From contig JAVBKF010000206.1 of NCBI GenBank assembly GCA_031554215.1, forward strand, positions 1 to 14,124: a stretch of DNA of 14,124 nt, written 5' to 3'. Origin of the DNA: JAVBKE01 sp031554215 (GTDB lineage: Bacteria; Bacillota; Bacilli; JARBTR01). Every line of letters begins with the position of its first letter. Within the stretch, counting starts at the first letter, position 1. The translations under genes and the position numbers were made by a program. The notes beneath the pieces were generated by a model, which saw only the letters and a list, made by a program, of their open reading frames with translations, was not told where the DNA came from and made no database searches. Positions 6,653-14,124 of the stretch are shown here, in pieces.

Positions 6653-7684
6653 TTAGCTAGAAGTCGTCACTAGCTCAGACAATCCTGGGTCAGAAGGAAT
6701 CACATTTACCCAAGTCTGTCCTTCGACAAGCTTCATTTCTTTTCCGTTCAAAAATGGTGTAATCCTTCCATTCACATTCCGCCAATCGGCAGGAATCATT
6801 TGTCCACGTTGCATAAGATAGGCCTTCCCGCCAGATTTAACATCAATTACACGCAGATCAGGAAGCTTCGGATGAACACTATGGTGCATTTCAACAATAA
6901 AAACATTATCAAGTTCGACTGGGGTTCCCGTATCTTTCTCCTCAGTCTGAACATCTTTCACTGTACGCATATACTTCATAGAGACCGGATCGTAACGGTA
7001 GGTCGGTGAGAACTGCCTCGAACCATAATCTACCGTAAACATCGTTATAGGCGTTCCGGAAATAAATGCCGCTTCCTTCTCAGTATAAAAGGGATAAGCT
7101 GGCGTTGGCGCGGTCATTGGTGCATCCACCTTTTTGGCGCCAGCTAAAATATTATCGTAGCTGATATAGGAATTATGGGGAGCAGTCCGGTCCTTGGAAC
7201 GCTGAAATAACACCCCGTCGTAAGCCATCCCGTTAATATTATCAACATAGTTATCCGCCAACAATTTCGCTGCTGTTGGACTATAACCATGTGCGACATA
7301 AAAGCTATTGTACCCCTTGGCAATCTCGATAAAATAGTCACGTGCACTCCGAACCGGACCAACCTTCTCAGGCTGTTCACTCTGATAAATCGCAAGAAAA
7401 CGAGTGATATTACTTTCAGCATAAAACTCAAACACTAGGTCAGCCTTTGTCAATCCAGTTTGCGGTCTTGCTTCAGGTGCATTGCTAACCATGACAGCAA
7501 CAGACCGTTCAGACGGTTGTTTGGCTGTCTCAAGTCCCGTTAAAGGAAACTGGTACTTTGGCGCAACCACTTTCTGTGCTTCCTTAGCAACTGGCTTTTG
7601 CTCAGTCTCAGCTTTTTCCTTGCAACCACTAAAAACACCTACCACGAACAGAGAGATTAACAAGAAAAATAGTCGTTTTTTCAT
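6653..7684 (-). CDS. yerB: YerB-like lipoprotein, DUF3048 domains
   Basis: A 343-residue predicted lipoprotein. The N-terminus MKKRLFFLLISLFVVGVFSGC is a lipoprotein signal with lipobox FSGC and lipid-bearing Cys21, so the protein should sit on the outer face of the membrane. A charged linker (22-42) follows, then the DUF3048 N-terminal domain (about 50-200) with RPQTGLTKADLVFEF (73-87), KVGPVRSARDYF (107-118) and HNSY (170-173). The smaller C-terminal domain ends in GQTWVNVIP (322-330). Family length is similar (about 330 in B. subtilis YerB). The exact biochemical role of the family is unknown to me. ATG 7684 is chosen because the signal peptide starts there and AGGGGTGG lies a few bases upstream; the ATG at 7720 would put 12 residues before the signal. 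It appears to be a single-gene unit. Confidence 0.87.
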   Translation of the reverse strand: MKKRLFFLLISLFVVGVFSGCKEKAETEQKPVAKEAQKVVAPKYQFPLTGLETAKQPSERSVAVMVSNAPEARPQTGLTKADLVFEFYAESNITRFLAIYQSEQPEKVGPVRSARDYFIEIAKGYNSFYVAHGYSPTAAKLLADNYVDNINGMAYDGVLFQRSKDRTAPHNSYISYDNILAGAKKVDAPMTAPTPAYPFYTEKEAAFISGTPITMFTVDYGSRQFSPTYRYDPVSMKYMRTVKDVQTEEKDTGTPVELDNVFIVEMHHSVHPKLPDLRVIDVKSGGKAYLMQRGQMIPADWRNVNGRITPFLNGKEMKLVEGQTWVNVIPSDPGLSELVTTSS

Positions 7685-7974
7685 CACGCCACCCCTAAAA
7701 CCGATTATTTTTTGTATCATTGCTTATATTACAAATGCACTTGACGGCTACCAGTGCATCTCAAACAATCACAGCAAATACCGGGCAAATAGTTTCATTG
7801 TCAAGTCAGAAGTCAAACGAAAAACAGATCAATCTAGTTCAACCTATCAACAAATTGGTTAGCGAACAACCATCCTTTTAAGTGAGCAATGTACACCAGC
7901 ATTACAATTGTTGTTGCCTGTAATGAGCATGTATCTCTATTCAATATAACCAAACCGGGTCAGGTTCAAAAGCA

Positions 7975-9489
7975 CTACATCAGTGGTGCAAACACCGAAA
8001 GAATCGTACGCGCAAAACGAACATGCCATTTTACATTGTGACACTCTTCAATCGTGATCTCATGACAGACTGCTAGTGTTTTTAGGAAATCAGCTTTAAT
8101 ATCGTGAATACTGTTTGTTTTGTACAGCCATGTTGCACATTCAAAATGGAGATAAAGACTACGGAAATCCATATTAATTGTACCTACGACACCATATTCA
8201 TCATCGACAACAAATGACTTCGCATGAATGAATCCAGGCGTGTATTCATAAATTTTGACACCCGCTTCAATCAAAATTTGATAATGGGACTTCGATACAG
8301 CATGAACATAGCGTTTGTCGGGAATATGTGGGGTAATGATCCGTACATCGACACCAGATTTCCCGGCTGTTGTCAGTGCCGTAATCATCTCACTAGCAAT
8401 AATTAAATAAGGCGTTGTAATATAGACATAATCTTGCGCTTTATTAACAAGATTCAAATACACCGTTTCGCCAACCGTTTCATTAATAAGTGGATTATCA
8501 CTAAACGGCTGGACATAGCCATCATTTATAACGGTTGCCGCTTCTTTCGGGCGATAATCAAGGTAATCTTCCTCAACTTCCCGAACCGCCTCCCACATAG
8601 ACAGAAACATCACCGTCAAGTTCCAAACAGCATCACCCTTCAGCATGATCGCTGAATCCTTCCAGTGCCCATGCTTCTCATACGCATTAATGTACTCATC
8701 AGCCAAATTAATCCCACCTGTAAAACCAGTCACCCCATCAATGACACAAATTTTACGATGATCACGATTGTTCATTCTTGATGATAAAATCGGATTAAAT
8801 GGAATAAATATTTCACACTGAATCCCCATGGCCTCAAGTTTCTTATGATAGTCTCCCGGTAGCGTTCGGAGGCACCCCACACCATCATAAATGATGCGAA
8901 CATCAACACCTCCTGCTACTTTTTCAAGTAGAACATCAAGGATCGTATTCCACATTTTCCCCTCTTGAATGATGAAATACTCTAAGAATATATAACGCTT
9001 TGCCTGCTTCAGTTCCTCCACCATTCGCTCAAACTTAACCTCGCCAAGTGGCAGGTATTCAGAAGATGTATTGGTATGTATCGGAAAATGCGCCTGATTT
9101 GAAATATAGCGTGACTGATTCGCCGCAATTGCCTCGGGCGGGTCCACCTGCTGTTTTCCATGGTAAAGACGCACAAACGAGTCAACAATTTTCTGCTCGA
9201 TTCTATTCATTTTATTTTTCAAACCACGATTGATACGTTGCCCACCAAAAATAAAATAAGCAGCTGCTCCGAAAAGTGGAAATAATAATATCGGGATTAC
9301 CCACGCAATCTTGTATGCGGGGTTACTTCTGCTCGATAATACCCAAAGCACGCACAATACACTCACCATCGTGTTCACTAAGTATAGATGGTTAAAATTA
9401 AGTGCAAATATTGCAATAATGGACAGTTGTACAAGAATGAGTAGCACAATAATCAATTTTCGATGAAATGAGGGTTTAAATAATCTCAA
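7975..9489 (-). CDS. cls: Cardiolipin synthase (phospholipase D family)
   Basis: Joins two phosphatidylglycerol molecules into cardiolipin and glycerol at the membrane. The 504 residues show the standard layout: two N-terminal membrane segments (about 11-31 and 37-53), a third hydrophobic stretch (61-81), then two PLD catalytic motifs, HRKICVID (His244, Lys246, Asp251) and HAKSFVVD (His422, Lys424, Asp429), each followed by G-G/T-x-N. Both active-site halves are intact. The start is TTG at 9489: a perfect AAGGAGG (9498-9504) lies eight bases upstream and gives MRLFKPSFHRK. The in-frame ATG codons at 9540, 9522 and 9513 would place the Shine-Dalgarno inside the coding region. A 19-base hairpin at 9545-9563 lies in the leader. 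No clear terminator is seen after the stop. Confidence 0.93.
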   Translation of the reverse strand: MRLFKPSFHRKLIIVLLILVQLSIIAIFALNFNHLYLVNTMVSVLCVLWVLSSRSNPAYKIAWVIPILLFPLFGAAAYFIFGGQRINRGLKNKMNRIEQKIVDSFVRLYHGKQQVDPPEAIAANQSRYISNQAHFPIHTNTSSEYLPLGEVKFERMVEELKQAKRYIFLEYFIIQEGKMWNTILDVLLEKVAGGVDVRIIYDGVGCLRTLPGDYHKKLEAMGIQCEIFIPFNPILSSRMNNRDHRKICVIDGVTGFTGGINLADEYINAYEKHGHWKDSAIMLKGDAVWNLTVMFLSMWEAVREVEEDYLDYRPKEAATVINDGYVQPFSDNPLINETVGETVYLNLVNKAQDYVYITTPYLIIASEMITALTTAGKSGVDVRIITPHIPDKRYVHAVSKSHYQILIEAGVKIYEYTPGFIHAKSFVVDDEYGVVGTINMDFRSLYLHFECATWLYKTNSIHDIKADFLKTLAVCHEITIEECHNVKWHVRFARTILSVFAPLM

Positions 9490-9497
9490 GTACAGTG

Positions 9498-9504
9498 CCT
9501 CCTT
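9498..9504 (-). promoter_or_regulatory. Ribosome-binding site fixing the TTG start of cls
   Basis: AAGGAGG on the minus strand is fully complementary to the 16S rRNA tail and is spaced eight bases from TTG at 9489. No ATG or GTG lies at a suitable distance downstream, so this site decides the start. Confidence 0.85.
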
Positions 9505-9544
9505 ATTAATCATGTGATTCATATGTGCTGAAACTTGCAAGATA

Positions 9545-9563
9545 AGTGTCTTCCAAAGACACT
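9545..9563. promoter_or_regulatory. Perfect 8-bp hairpin in the cls leader
   Basis: AGTGTCTT and AAGACACT are perfect inverted repeats separated by three bases. No T run follows on either strand, so it is not an intrinsic terminator. Position 56-74 bases before the cls start fits an operator or an mRNA 5' stabilising stem. Confidence 0.4.
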
Positions 9564-9722
9564 AAAGCCTGTTCACTACACATCATTTCAATGTTACGCG
9601 TGAAAATACAAGCGCGCATGTAATCCATAGCCTATTTTAGCATATCGATCACACTTTTAACTGCATTTTCACGATAAGATTTATCACAAAACGATTCACA
9701 TTTGTGCGGTAAAGCTAGCGGG

Positions 9723-9801
9723 GTATGAACAAGCGACCAATTCGCTTGGCATGCTGTTCTAACTCCTTTATCACACACACAAAGCGAACAACCGTTCATA
9801 C
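9723..9801. repeat. Nested inverted repeats downstream of cdaR
   Basis: GTATGAAC (9723-9730) and GTTCATAC (9794-9801) are perfect inverted repeats. Inside, CAAGCGA (9730-9736) and TCGCTTG (9742-9748) form a second perfect 7-bp hairpin. It begins 12 bases past the cdaR stop codon on the minus strand. It may serve as the cdaR transcript end although no T run follows. Confidence 0.35.
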
Positions 9802-9812
9802 GTTAGTCTACC

Positions 9813-10961
9813 TCAGGGCATTGTGAACTGCTGAATGAGAATAGCAACGTATAGCGTCACGCCATCTCTTGCGTTGCGAGGATCAAATCCAGTTCTTCTG
9901 GCAATCTTGTTCAATTGATATTGCAATGTGTTTTTATGGATAAACAAGGCAGCTGCCGCACTGTTCAGTGAATAATTGTTAGCAAAAAACAATGTCAACA
10001 CATTGGTCCATTCCTTTATTTCATTTAAGGAACACCCTTCAAAAACCCGGTGAACATATTGTTTCTTGGCATCAAGTGGCAGCTCATTTAACAGGTACTC
10101 CAGTGTCATCTCCTCATAGGCAGCTATCCCTGTCATGCTCTTCCTCGCGATACTCATTGATTGACGCGCTTCGATATATGAATGATGCATACTTGTCACT
10201 AGCGCTACACTTCGCCCAATCCCGCAGTAAAACACTACTGGAAATTGCTTCTCAATTTGCGCTTTGATACCCATCAAAAATGTGCTAGCCATCTGTACTG
10301 AGTCAGCGCGCAGTAGAAAAACAAGCTCAGAGCCAATTGAAACAAGATAACCTAGTTTCTCTTCTGCCAACTGCTTTGCGATGAATTGAAAAATTTGATC
10401 ACGCAGCTGTTGAATCTCGAATGCCTCCAAACTGAGGGGATCTGATTTGACAAAGTCAATGTGTCCAACGACCGACCGATTCGGCTGATTGATATCAATT
10501 CCAACCAGATTGCCACGGACCGGAAAGGATTCGTCTACTGCATCACCACCTGAAATCCACTCTTCAACAAAAGCATTTCTTGCCCGTATTTTCAAATCGC
10601 TTTGCTCCTTAAGATAGAGCTCAAACACGAGCATCTCCGTCAATTTTTTAATAATTTTGCCCAACTTCAAATCTTCTTCTTGTTCACTGGTAATCCCGAT
10701 CACACCAATCAAATTGCCTTCAATGACAATTGGTAGGTTAATACCAGGCCATGCACCGGCCAATTCGTTTTGTTCTTTGACAACTAAAATACCGAGATTT
10801 TCTGATATCACCTTGTACGCACCCTCATGAAATTCGCCAATTCGGCTTTCATCAGTGCTCGCAATGATGATCGCATCCGAATCCATCAAATTAATTTTCT
10901 TCTGAATCACCTGCTCCACATCGGCTACAATTTGCTTCGCATAAGTCTTTGTGATGTACAT
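9813..10961 (-). CDS. cdaR: CdaR/SdaR-family sugar-diacid (glycerate) regulator
   Basis: Cytoplasmic transcription factor of 382 residues, typical length for the family. Residues about 5-135 match the sugar-diacid recognition domain (conserved TDESRIGEFHEGA, then IVIEGNLIGVIGI). A middle GGDEF-like dimerisation region follows (about 145-290, FYCGIGR around 245). The C-terminal PucR-type helix-turn-helix lies at about 331-354 (SLNSAAAALFIHKNTLQYQL). Family members are activators that sense glucarate, galactarate or glycerate. Divergence from glycerate kinase supports control of that gene and of itself; the ligand is then most likely D-glycerate (inference). The start is firm: AGGAG lies eight bases before the ATG. 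A perfect TATAAT (10995-11000, minus strand) inside a near-palindrome probably drives it. Confidence 0.9.
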   Translation of the reverse strand: MYITKTYAKQIVADVEQVIQKKINLMDSDAIIIASTDESRIGEFHEGAYKVISENLGILVVKEQNELAGAWPGINLPIVIEGNLIGVIGITSEQEEDLKLGKIIKKLTEMLVFELYLKEQSDLKIRARNAFVEEWISGGDAVDESFPVRGNLVGIDINQPNRSVVGHIDFVKSDPLSLEAFEIQQLRDQIFQFIAKQLAEEKLGYLVSIGSELVFLLRADSVQMASTFLMGIKAQIEKQFPVVFYCGIGRSVALVTSMHHSYIEARQSMSIARKSMTGIAAYEEMTLEYLLNELPLDAKKQYVHRVFEGCSLNEIKEWTNVLTLFFANNYSLNSAAAALFIHKNTLQYQLNKIARRTGFDPRNARDGVTLYVAILIQQFTMP

Positions 10962-10984
10962 AACGCACGCTCCTCATTAGTCTA

Positions 10985-11000
10985 TATAACAATTATTATA
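10985..11000. promoter_or_regulatory. Near-palindrome and cdaR -10 box in the cdaR-glxK divergent region
   Basis: TATAACAATTATTATA matches its own reverse complement at 14 of 16 positions and contains a perfect TATAAT on the minus strand (10995-11000), about 34 bases upstream of the cdaR start. The matching -35 is poor. It may be an operator for autoregulation, or only AT-rich chance symmetry. Confidence 0.35.
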
Positions 11001-11092
11001 CAGTTATTTTGGTAAACAGAATATAGAAATATGCACATACTTCATCTATGATTAAAAGAGCATTTAACGAAAATAAAGGAAATGGTGAACAC

Positions 11093-12232
11093 ATGAAATT
11101 TCTATTCTCTCCTGATTCATTCAAAGGGTCGATGAGCTCAATTGAAGTCATCAATCAATTAACAGCAGCAGCCAAACGGCACTTTCCGGATGCGGAGATT
11201 GTGCCCGTCCCTATTGCGGACGGAGGTGAGGGTTCAACCGAATCTATGCTACATGTAACTGGCGGCAAGAAAATATTCCACAACGTCACTGATCCAAATG
11301 GAAAATCTGTGCGTGCTTACTACGGTCAAATGGACAAGGATACTGCAGTGATTGAAATGGCACAGGCATCTGGTCTAACACTCGCGAGCCGACCACGAAA
11401 CCCACTACAGACAACATCATATGGGACAGGCGAGCTGATCAACCATGCGCTAGGAAATTACCGCAAAATCATTATCGCGATCGGTGGGTCAGCAACAAAT
11501 GATGGCGGCATGGGTGCTATGATGGCCCTAGGTGTCCGTTTTTACAATAAGGCAGGAGATAAGATCACGACCGGTTGCGGCGAAGCGTTAATCAATATCG
11601 ACCGAATTGACCTTTCGGGCTTGAACCCACTCGTTCATCAAACCGACATCAAAGTGATGTGCGATGTCACAAATCCACTCACAGGACCAGAAGGCGCGAC
11701 CTATATTTTCGGACCGCAAAAAGGCGCAACACCTGAAATGCTTGTACAATTGGAGGCTGGAATGGAGAATTTCGCCCGTGTGCTAACCGAAGCAACAGGC
11801 GTTGAAATGAATAGAATCGCTGGTACTGGTGCTGGGGGCGGAATCGGTGCAAGTCTTGTAGCTTTTCTCAAAGCAGAGCTCTGTTCTGGTATTTCCCTGA
11901 TGCTAGAAGCGCTGAAATTTGAAGAACTACTTGAGGGCGTTGATTTAGTCATTACTGGCGAAGGAAGAATCGACGGGCAATCATTGAATGGAAAAGTGCC
12001 GATCGGCGTAGCAAGGGTCTGTGTCAAAAAAAATATTCCTTGTTTTGCGATTGTAGGTAGTATCGGTGATCATGCGGAGAAAGTCTATGACCACGGCATT
12101 GACTGTATTATTCCGATTGTTGACAAATGTATGCCTCTTGAGAGTGCCATGAACAATGGTAATCAGTTGGTGCTCGATAGCGCGGACAGAGCTTTCCGAA
12201 TGATCAAGGCAGGCATGGCATTATCGAAGTAA
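11093..12232 (+). CDS. glxK: Glycerate kinase (GlxK/GarK family)
   Basis: Transfers phosphate from ATP to D-glycerate (2-phosphoglycerate in characterised GarK-type enzymes), feeding lower glycolysis. The 379 residues match family length (about 380). Conserved blocks are all present: SPDSFKGSMSS (6-16), PIADGGEGSTE (40-50), GGSATNDGGMG (131-141), CDVTNPLTGPEGA (190-202), GAGGGIGA (246-253) and TGEGRIDGQSLNGK (288-301). I choose ATG 11093 because it gives the family start MKFLFSPDSFKGS and has AAAGGA/GGTGA purine sites upstream. ATG 11048 would add 15 unconserved residues and has no ribosome-binding site. It is divergent from cdaR and convergent with an ABC operon. A permease for glycerate is not next to it. 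Confidence 0.93.
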   Translation: MKFLFSPDSFKGSMSSIEVINQLTAAAKRHFPDAEIVPVPIADGGEGSTESMLHVTGGKKIFHNVTDPNGKSVRAYYGQMDKDTAVIEMAQASGLTLASRPRNPLQTTSYGTGELINHALGNYRKIIIAIGGSATNDGGMGAMMALGVRFYNKAGDKITTGCGEALINIDRIDLSGLNPLVHQTDIKVMCDVTNPLTGPEGATYIFGPQKGATPEMLVQLEAGMENFARVLTEATGVEMNRIAGTGAGGGIGASLVAFLKAELCSGISLMLEALKFEELLEGVDLVITGEGRIDGQSLNGKVPIGVARVCVKKNIPCFAIVGSIGDHAEKVYDHGIDCIIPIVDKCMPLESAMNNGNQLVLDSADRAFRMIKAGMALSK

Positions 12233-12274
12233 CTAGCCAACACTTTGCCCACAAAAACAACTAATTTGTATAAA

Positions 12275-12360
12275 ATACAATTGCCCCTGTATCAATTAAA
12301 TCGCTACACATAAACATGCCCCTTAAACATTTCACACGAATGTTTAAGGGGCGATTGTAT
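12275..12360. terminator. Strong hairpin and overlapping alternative pairing between glxK and the ABC operon
   Basis: GCCCCTTAAACATT (12318-12331) and AATGTTTAAGGGGC (12339-12352) form a perfect 14-bp stem with a 7-base loop, in the convergent gap where both transcripts should end. Neither side has a proper T run. A second pairing, 12275-12288 with 12347-12360 (13 of 14 bases, the odd one a U-G in plus-strand RNA), uses the same AGGGGC arm, so the two folds exclude each other. A bidirectional terminator is most likely. Confidence 0.5.
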
Positions 12361-12414
12361 GCGTGTTCTTCCCTATCTTCCTATCACGTTGATATTGATA
12401 CCAAGTCGCAGAAA

Positions 12415-13161
12415 TTACAGGTTCTGTCTTTGCACAGTCCGAAGTGACAGAAAAACAAATAGAACTACTGTTAAGAGCATTGTGATTATTGTAAACCAAC
12501 TGAAGCTTACACCAGTTAGCAAGACGATCACACTTAAAATTGACCGCACAAAGGAAACCCCCATTGAGAAGCCGATATAGAGAAGAATTGCGAGTTTCGA
12601 TCCTTTCAGTAAAATTGTCGAATAGATCATAATGAGTAATGAACTGAAGTAACTTAAGAAACCGATCAATATGATTTTAAAGAAATCAAAATTGAGATAA
12701 GCAAACGCTTCCATGATGATCTCGAACGCACCATCCCAATCACCTATCACTGCAATCTGAATCGATACCATAATAAACGGAATCAGTATTGTCACAGCGG
12801 TTAGTATCAAAGCAGCAACAATAATTGCGCCCACTTTTGACATATAGAGCTTCTTGCGATCCACCCCTGAAGCAACCATCAGTGCCAATACATTATTTTT
12901 GTAATCGCTTGATACCGCGTGAAATGGGTAAATAAAAATAAGTGCAGCATTCGCAAGGATGAGAAAAAATGAAAACAATGAAACCAATCCAATAATGGCA
13001 CCATCCGCTACATCGAACATCTTATCGGGTGCATTGAACGCACTGATATAAAATAATGTAACCAATATATTTAAAAGTCCAATAACAGCTGCTGTGATTA
13101 TAAAAACACGATCTTTAAAAAATTTAAACATTTCCATTTTGAAAATTAATTTGCCAGTCAT
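12415..13161 (-). CDS. ABC-2 type transporter permease
   Basis: A 248-residue membrane protein with about six hydrophobic segments (18-40, 54-79, 109-136, 160-182, 188-213, 217-240), the layout of ABC-2 permeases. The loop after segment two (SSDYKNNVLALMVASGVDRK then LYMSK) resembles the cytosolic coupling region common to that family. Its ribosome-binding site AGGAGGAG overlaps the stop codon of the ATPase gene and the ATG follows 14 bases later, so the two are translationally linked and surely form one exporter, most likely as a dimer with two ATPases. The substrate cannot be read from sequence: BcrA/LanEG-like peptide resistance or lipid export are possible. The transcript probably ends at the hairpin 12318-12352. 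Confidence 0.85.
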   Translation of the reverse strand: MTGKLIFKMEMFKFFKDRVFIITAAVIGLLNILVTLFYISAFNAPDKMFDVADGAIIGLVSLFSFFLILANAALIFIYPFHAVSSDYKNNVLALMVASGVDRKKLYMSKVGAIIVAALILTAVTILIPFIMVSIQIAVIGDWDGAFEIIMEAFAYLNFDFFKIILIGFLSYFSSLLIMIYSTILLKGSKLAILLYIGFSMGVSFVRSILSVIVLLTGVSFSWFTIITMLLTVVLFVFLSLRTVQRQNL

Positions 13162-13175
13162 AGGTTCCTCTCCTC

Positions 13176-14039
13176 CTAGTTCAAAATTTCGCCTAACACT
13201 TTAACACGTGCCATCTCAGTTATTTCGACATTCGCTGCCTTTAATTTCGGTTCAATTTCACTCCATGCAGGGTTTGCAATATCTAGTTTCACAAGCTTCT
13301 CCTCATTCAGCTCAAACGGATAATTCAGCTCATTTAAGAATTGAATCAGTAGCTCATTATTTGAAGTATCCAGTAAACGGATCATCTTTTGCTTCTCATT
13401 AACCATGTCGATATGATCAATGACAACCCCTTTGTCAATGATAAATACTTCTTCACAAAGCGCTTCAAGATCAGATTGTACATGACTTGAGATAATCAAA
13501 GTCATTCCGCCTGTGGTCAGTTCATTTAGATATTTCTTAAACCACTTGACACTATCGAAATCCAGACCCCGAAATGGCTCGTCCAGAATTAATATCTTTG
13601 GCTCACATAAGAGCGCAATCAGTAAGATCAATTTCTTTTGCATCCCGTAAGAGTATGTATTGACTTTCTGGTCAAGTGCATGAGCAATATCCAATTCATG
13701 CGCCAGATGTTTTGCTTTTTCCTCATTTTCCATGGCTCTAAGTCCAGAAAAATACTGGATATTAAACCAACCACTACGACCACGATAGACAGACATACCA
13801 TCCAGAACAATACTGACATGCTTCAATGCACTCGTATCGTCTTTCGCACAAACACCATCAATCAATATTTTCCCAGTAAAAGTAGCATTGATATTGGTTA
13901 TACACTTGAATAACGTCGTCTTTCCTGCGCCATTATGACCTACGACTCCGTACCTTTTCCCCTGTTCAAAGTCAAGTGAAAGAATGTTCAAAACTTCTCT
14001 CTTGTTATACTTCATGAGCAGTTCTCTAATTTCAATCAT
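13176..14039 (-). CDS. ABC transporter ATP-binding protein (BcrA/DrrA-like)
   Basis: The 287-residue nucleotide-binding subunit of the exporter. Walker A GHNGAGKTT (34-42), signature YSYGMQKK (129-136, a YSxGM variant), Walker B KILILDEP (148-155, catalytic Glu154) and switch His186 are present, followed by a C-terminal extension (about 210-287) of unknown role. At the Q-loop position the usual glutamine is absent: the segment reads VSIVLDGMSVY, with Asp80 there. Related exporters with Glu or Asp at this place are known, so it is probably functional. The start is firm: AAGGAG lies six bases before the ATG. It is the first gene of the operon; a candidate extended -10 is at 14090-14098. No two-component system or bacteriocin gene is visible in the window. 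Confidence 0.9.
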   Translation of the reverse strand: MIEIRELLMKYNKREVLNILSLDFEQGKRYGVVGHNGAGKTTLFKCITNINATFTGKILIDGVCAKDDTSALKHVSIVLDGMSVYRGRSGWFNIQYFSGLRAMENEEKAKHLAHELDIAHALDQKVNTYSYGMQKKLILLIALLCEPKILILDEPFRGLDFDSVKWFKKYLNELTTGGMTLIISSHVQSDLEALCEEVFIIDKGVVIDHIDMVNEKQKMIRLLDTSNNELLIQFLNELNYPFELNEEKLVKLDIANPAWSEIEPKLKAANVEITEMARVKVLGEILN

Positions 14040-14089
14040 CGTTTTCTCCTTATCATTTATTTGAAATTATTGATTAAATTTCACTTTTT

Positions 14090-14098
14090 ATCATAGCA
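14090..14098 (-). promoter_or_regulatory. Candidate extended -10 promoter of the ABC operon
   Basis: On the minus strand TGCTATGAT combines a TG extension with TATGAT (five of six consensus bases), about 50 bases before the ATPase start. The -35 region is weak (TTGGAG at a short spacing), which an extended -10 can offset. Confidence 0.4.
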
Positions 14099-14124
14099 TA
14101 AACCAGCTTCTCCAATGCGAAAAC

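Larger units (their letters stand above)
9490..9812. other. Intergenic region between cls and cdaR
   Basis: No gene is visible. It contains the cls leader hairpin (9545-9563), a possible extended -10 for cls on the minus strand (TGCTAAAAT, 9634-9642, no good -35), and a nested inverted repeat behind cdaR (9723-9801). Confidence 0.45.

Noticed and set aside
7482..7862. Plus-strand open frame of 126 codons over the start of the yerB-like gene
   Set aside because: Antisense to a well-supported lipoprotein gene; no ribosome-binding site and a product without domain features.
11701..12027. Minus-strand frame of 108 codons inside glycerate kinase
   Set aside because: Pro/Ser/Ala-rich shadow of conserved kinase codons; no start signals.

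Overview
The window is A+T-rich (about two-fifths G+C by eye) and reads as an ordinary chromosomal stretch of a Gram-positive member of the Bacilli. The evidence is the gene content (PepV, a YtgP-type MOP flippase, an RsuA-like pseudouridine synthase, a YerB/DUF3048 lipoprotein, a Gram-positive cardiolipin synthase), the strong AGGAGG-type Shine-Dalgarno sites and the TTG/GTG starts. The genus cannot be fixed from the sequence alone. I see no phage genes, transposases, CRISPR array or obvious foreign island.

Layout. At 130-201 (minus) is a single tRNA-Arg(CCG) with its own promoter (221-249) and terminator (46-93). Minus-strand genes follow: dipeptidase PepV (345-1760), an RsuA-family pseudouridine synthase (2137-2853), a YtgP/MurJ-like flippase (3521-5149), uridine kinase Udk (5540-6190), a YerB-like lipoprotein (6653-7684) and cardiolipin synthase (7975-9489). 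The grouping pepV, rsuA-like, ytgP is, as I recall, a common neighbourhood in Bacilli. A short plus-strand gene at 3069-3299 encodes a Gln/His/Tyr-rich coiled-coil protein that I do not recognise. It lies between the pseudouridine synthase and the flippase, and a terminator facing it sits inside the 3' end of the flippase gene.

At 9813-12232 is a divergent pair: a CdaR/SdaR-type sugar-diacid regulator (minus) and glycerate kinase (plus), sharing an 86-131 bp regulatory gap with an AT-rich palindrome. They suggest regulated D-glycerate use, but no glycerate permease is adjacent. At 12415-14039 (minus) is a two-gene ABC transporter operon (ATPase, then permease) with tight spacing, convergent with glycerate kinase. 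A 14-bp perfect hairpin lies between the two.

The genes do not form one pathway. Most are housekeeping units (peptide breakdown, rRNA modification, envelope precursor flipping, pyrimidine salvage, phospholipid synthesis) with wide gaps and separate terminators. The original items are small: the unknown coiled-coil protein, a few structured intergenic elements and several non-ATG starts. I found no convincing new multi-gene system.
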